From: Oscillospiraceae bacterium
GTDB lineage: Bacteria; Bacillota; Clostridia; Saccharofermentanales; Saccharofermentanaceae
Reading direction: 5' to 3'
Length of the DNA: 64,000 nucleotides
Assembly (NCBI GenBank): GCA_902775565.1
Contig: CACYMP010000002.1
Location: forward strand, 155,834-219,833
Positions 61,544 to 64,000 of this stretch are shown piece after piece. The number at the start of each line of letters is the position of its first letter. Position 1 is the first letter of the stretch. Under the pieces are notes generated by a model. It had not been told where the DNA came from. It searched no databases and saw nothing but the letters and a program-made list of their open reading frames with translations. Position numbers and translations under genes: made by a program.

Positions 61544-62128
61544 ATGCCAAAAGAACTGCAGATGAGCGTTCTTATCGCATCGTCAAACGAGAAGTTTGAC
61601 CAGGTGCTTCTGTCTCTTCTCCCCGCCAACGAGTATGGGCCCGTTGACGTCGTCAATTCCGCCGGCGCCGCAAGACGAAGGCTCGACAATATAAGTTACG
61701 ACATCCTTATCGTCAATGCGCCTTTAAAAGACGAGAGAGGCGCAAACCTCGCAGTCGATATCGCAAACGAGACCGGCATCGGAGTTCTGCTTTTCCTTGA
61801 TGCCGCAATATATGACGAGATCGCCGCAAAGGCCGAGGAATACGGCGTTTTAGCCTTGTCCAAACCCACGAGCAAAGCTATCGTTTCCCAGTCGCTCAAG
61901 CTCATCTGCGCAACACGCCAGAGGCTTAAGAAAATGGAGATCAAAGCCCAGTCATTCGAAGAGAAGATCGAAGAGATCAAGCTCGTCAACCGCGCCAAGC
62001 TCCTCCTCATGGAAAAGGAAGGCTTAGACGAAGCAAGTGCACACAGGTTCTTGGAGAAACTCGCAATGAACTCGCGCAGCACCAAACGCAAGATCGCTGA
62101 AGAAATAATAGCGAAATATAAGGAGTAA
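61544..62128 (+). CDS. ANTAR-domain antiterminator with degenerate receiver
   Basis: A 194-aa regulator. The receiver-like domain (~7-120) has Asn where the phosphorylated Asp is expected (DILIVNAPL), so classical phosphotransfer is unlikely. A coiled coil (~125-150) and a C-terminal ANTAR three-helix RNA-binding domain (~150-194; [19 protein letters not shown]) follow. ANTAR proteins bind paired hexaloops and stop intrinsic termination, commonly in nitrogen genes. It lies 42 bp after the glnA-like gene and 5 bp before pyrG; the operon leader carries a matching hexaloop. Control by the glnA-like protein rather than a histidine kinase is an inference. Confidence 0.9.
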   Translation: MPKELQMSVLIASSNEKFDQVLLSLLPANEYGPVDVVNSAGAARRRLDNISYDILIVNAPLKDERGANLAVDIANETGIGVLLFLDAAIYDEIAAKAEEYGVLALSKPTSKAIVSQSLKLICATRQRLKKMEIKAQSFEEKIEEIKLVNRAKLLLMEKEGLDEASAHRFLEKLAMNSRSTKRKIAEEIIAKYKE

Positions 62129-62133
62129 CCACT

Positions 62134-63732
62134 ATGACAAAGTACATTTTCGTTACGGGAGGTGTCGTCTCTGGCCTTGGAAAAGGTATCACAGCCGCCT
62201 CCGTCGGAAGACTGCTTAAAATGCGCGGACTTAAAGTCGCGGCACAGAAGCTCGACCCATACATCAACGTGGATCCCGGCACCATGAGCCCCTACCAGCA
62301 CGGCGAAGTCTACGTCACCGAAGACGGCGCCGAGACCGATCTCGACTTAGGCCACTACGAAAGATTCATCGATGAGGACTTAAACAAGTTTTCGAACCTC
62401 ACGACAGGCAAAGTCTATTCCAACGTCATAGCAAAAGAGCGCCGCGGCGAATACCTGGGTTCAACAGTCCAGATAATCCCGCACGTCACTGACGAGATAA
62501 AGAGATTCATCTACAATGTCGGCCGCCAGAGCAGCGCGGACGTCGTAATCACGGAGGTCGGCGGTACGATCGGCGACATCGAGGGCCAGCCATTCATCGA
62601 GGCGATCAGACAGGTCGGCAACGAGGTCGGCCGCGAAAATTCCCTCTACATCCACGTCTGCCTCCTCCCCTACCTCAAAGCATCAGGCGAGCACAAGACA
62701 AAGCCCACGCAGCACTCCGTAAAAGAGCTCCAGGGCATGGGTATCACACCTGACATAATCGTGCTCCGCACCGACGAGAAGATCGAGGACATGAGCATCT
62801 TCGGAAAGATCGCGCACTTCTGCAACGTAAAGGAAGACTGCGTCATCGAGAACACCACGCTCCCCATCCTCTACGAGGCACCCCTCATGCTCGAGCGTTC
62901 CGGCATGTCAGACATCGTCTGCCGCGAACTGGGTCTTGACTGCCCTCCCCCGGACGTTACCGAATGGGAAGCTCTCATCAACCGCATAATCTCGCCTTCA
63001 AACAGCGTTACCATAGGCCTCGTCGGCAAGTACACGCAGCTCCACGACGCATATCTTTCGGTCGCTGAGGCACTCCATCACGCGGGCTATTTCAACGACG
63101 CGACGGTCAACATAAAGTGGATCGATTCCGAAAGCATCAATGCGGATAATTACAGGGAAGTCTTAAGCGGCGTCGACGGCATCATCGTGCCGGGCGGCTT
63201 CGGCGGAAGAGGCATCGAGGGCATGATCCTCACCGCACAGTATTGCCGCGAAGAGGGCGTCCCCTACCTCGGCATCTGCCTCGGCATGCAGATCGCCGTC
63301 ATCGAAGCGGCACGCAATCTGCTTGGTTATGCCGACGCCAACTCCAATGAGTTCGATCCGGAGTCAGATCATAAGGTCATCGACTTCATGCCCGGCCAGA
63401 GTGACGAGGTCGAAAAGGGCGGCACTCTGCGTCTCGGCAGCTATCCATGCAGCATCACTCCCGGCACAAAGATGGAAAAGTGCTACGGCACATTGTCCAT
63501 CAACGAGCGCCACAGACACAGATACGAGTTCAACAACGATTACCGTTCCGAACTGACCGGCGCAGGCCTTGTCATCAGCGGCCTTTCACCCGACGGCAAC
63601 CTCGTCGAGACGGTCGAGTACGCCTCGCACCCGTTCTTTGTCGGCGTCCAGTATCACCCCGAATTCAAGTCCCGTCCGAATAAGCCCCACCCTCTTTTCA
63701 TGGGTCTGGTCAAGGCTTCGCTGAAGAAGTGA
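62134..63732 (+). CDS. pyrG: CTP synthase (glutamine-hydrolysing)
   Basis: A 532-aa enzyme converting UTP to CTP with ATP and glutamine. The N-terminal synthase domain begins [20 protein letters not shown] and includes [11 protein letters not shown]. The C-terminal class I glutaminase has the nucleophile in LGICLGMQ and the partner His-Glu in GVQYHPEF. Start ATG 62134 after AAGGAG. Placement behind the ANTAR gene puts a glutamine consumer under the same attenuator. CTP is also the activating nucleotide needed by the phosphonate cluster. Confidence 0.97.
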   Translation: MTKYIFVTGGVVSGLGKGITAASVGRLLKMRGLKVAAQKLDPYINVDPGTMSPYQHGEVYVTEDGAETDLDLGHYERFIDEDLNKFSNLTTGKVYSNVIAKERRGEYLGSTVQIIPHVTDEIKRFIYNVGRQSSADVVITEVGGTIGDIEGQPFIEAIRQVGNEVGRENSLYIHVCLLPYLKASGEHKTKPTQHSVKELQGMGITPDIIVLRTDEKIEDMSIFGKIAHFCNVKEDCVIENTTLPILYEAPLMLERSGMSDIVCRELGLDCPPPDVTEWEALINRIISPSNSVTIGLVGKYTQLHDAYLSVAEALHHAGYFNDATVNIKWIDSESINADNYREVLSGVDGIIVPGGFGGRGIEGMILTAQYCREEGVPYLGICLGMQIAVIEAARNLLGYADANSNEFDPESDHKVIDFMPGQSDEVEKGGTLRLGSYPCSITPGTKMEKCYGTLSINERHRHRYEFNNDYRSELTGAGLVISGLSPDGNLVETVEYASHPFFVGVQYHPEFKSRPNKPHPLFMGLVKASLKK

Positions 63733-63762
63733 TCTTCGCGGCTCCCCCTTGCCGCTTCAGTA

Positions 63763-63820
63763 AAAATGCTCCATTTGACGCTCCATTTCGATTGAAACGG
63801 ATACGGATATGGAGCATTTT
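63763..63820 (+). terminator. Terminator after pyrG
   Basis: AAAATGCTCCAT (63763-63774) pairs with ATGGAGCATTTT (63809-63820); a second GCTCCAT (63780-63786) can compete for the same 3' arm. Confidence 0.75.
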
Positions 63821-63860
63821 CTTCTTCACTTTCCCTGCGCACAGATCCAGAGCAAAAAAC

Positions 63861-63890
63861 AACGGCCGTTTTTGCGGCCGTTTGTTTTTT
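63861..63890. terminator. Terminator, probably of the gene ending at 63922
   Basis: AACGGCCG (63861-63868) pairs with CGGCCGTT (63875-63882); A-run on the left and T-run on the right let it act in both directions. Confidence 0.8.
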
Positions 63891-63921
63891 TGGGGGGGTG
63901 GGATTTATGGTGAGGAATAAC

Positions 63922-64000
63922 TTATGCCTTTTCGTTTGTTTCAAGTACCTTGAACTGAAGGATCGACATGACTGCGAGAACTCCTGCGAAGATGAAATCC
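63922..64000 (-). CDS. C-terminal fragment of an unidentified protein (cut by window edge)
   Basis: On the minus strand an open frame enters from the right edge and stops with TAA at 63922-63924. The visible end reads DFIFAGVLAVMSILQ followed by FKVLETNEKA. A hydrophobic helix plus a short charged tail suggests a membrane protein such as a transporter. The terminator at 63861 fits its 3' end. Identity cannot be given. Confidence 0.55.
   Translation of the reverse strand, partial: DFIFAGVLAVMSILQFKVLETNEKA

Noticed and set aside
61544..62128. Ordinary two-component response regulator
   Set aside because: The phospho-acceptor Asp is Asn, no histidine kinase is adjacent, and the output domain is ANTAR (RNA-binding), not DNA-binding.

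Overview
The window looks like the chromosome of a Clostridia-class Firmicute, probably a gut or rumen Lachnospiraceae/Oscillospiraceae-like organism; the genus cannot be fixed from the sequence. The reasons are strong AGGAGG-type ribosome sites with TTG and GTG starts, TTGACA/TATAAT promoters with 17-bp spacers, a type III glutamine synthetase, an ANTAR regulator beside a glnA-like gene, a three-subunit transhydrogenase, a LoaP-like NusG paralogue and a serpin lipoprotein. No phage, insertion sequence, tRNA, rRNA or cas gene was found. Coding density is high.

Layout. 1-9 kb: a membrane diguanylate cyclase, a large ABC ATPase-permease fusion, a PIN-like protein, an SseB-domain protein and a GT-C membrane glycosyltransferase. 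9-14 kb: an exported protein, then pntAA-pntAB-pntB. 14-22 kb: a GT2 enzyme, a serpin, a zinc-ribbon membrane protein, an ECF sigma/anti-sigma pair, a lipoprotein, a degenerate GGDEF-EAL protein and a cytidylate-kinase-like protein. 22-40 kb, all on the minus strand: a phosphonate and surface-polymer cluster in two adjacent transcription units. 40-57 kb: a beta-helix-like lipoprotein, a J-domain protein, a NusG paralogue, an MFS carrier, a lipase, a TetR/PEP-utilising enzyme/NudC operon, an EAL phosphodiesterase with a GT-C glycosyltransferase, a phosphatase, a DUF3737 protein and a PD-(D/E)XK-like protein. 57-64 kb: glnN, then divergently a glnA-like gene, an ANTAR regulator and pyrG, and finally the tail of an unidentified gene.

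The main candidate for an undescribed system is the 22.3-40 kb cluster. It encodes a PEP mutase fused to two nucleotidyltransferase domains (a Fom1-like core), a phosphonopyruvate decarboxylase, an Fe-type dehydrogenase and a PntC-like cytidylyltransferase/transaminase fusion. Together these should make CMP-hydroxyethylphosphonate and CMP-aminoethylphosphonate. It also encodes two TagB/TagF-like transferases and three paralogous membrane proteins that fuse a YidC/Oxa1 insertase-like domain to an LTA-synthase/sulfatase-like domain. The fosfomycin-specific steps are absent. My model, which is inference, is that activated phosphonates are built into or onto a cell-surface polymer.

Two other signals stand out. 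Several intergenic regions hold palindromic units of about 38-44 bp repeating at exactly 72 or 74 bp, with a different core word at most loci. The glnA-like protein has lost several canonical metal-binding glutamates and sits behind a promoter-attenuator whose 5' arm can refold into an ANTAR-type A..G hexaloop; glnN also has an attenuator. Five genes without ribosome sites have a -10-like hexamer exactly 6 nt before ATG, suggesting leaderless mRNAs.
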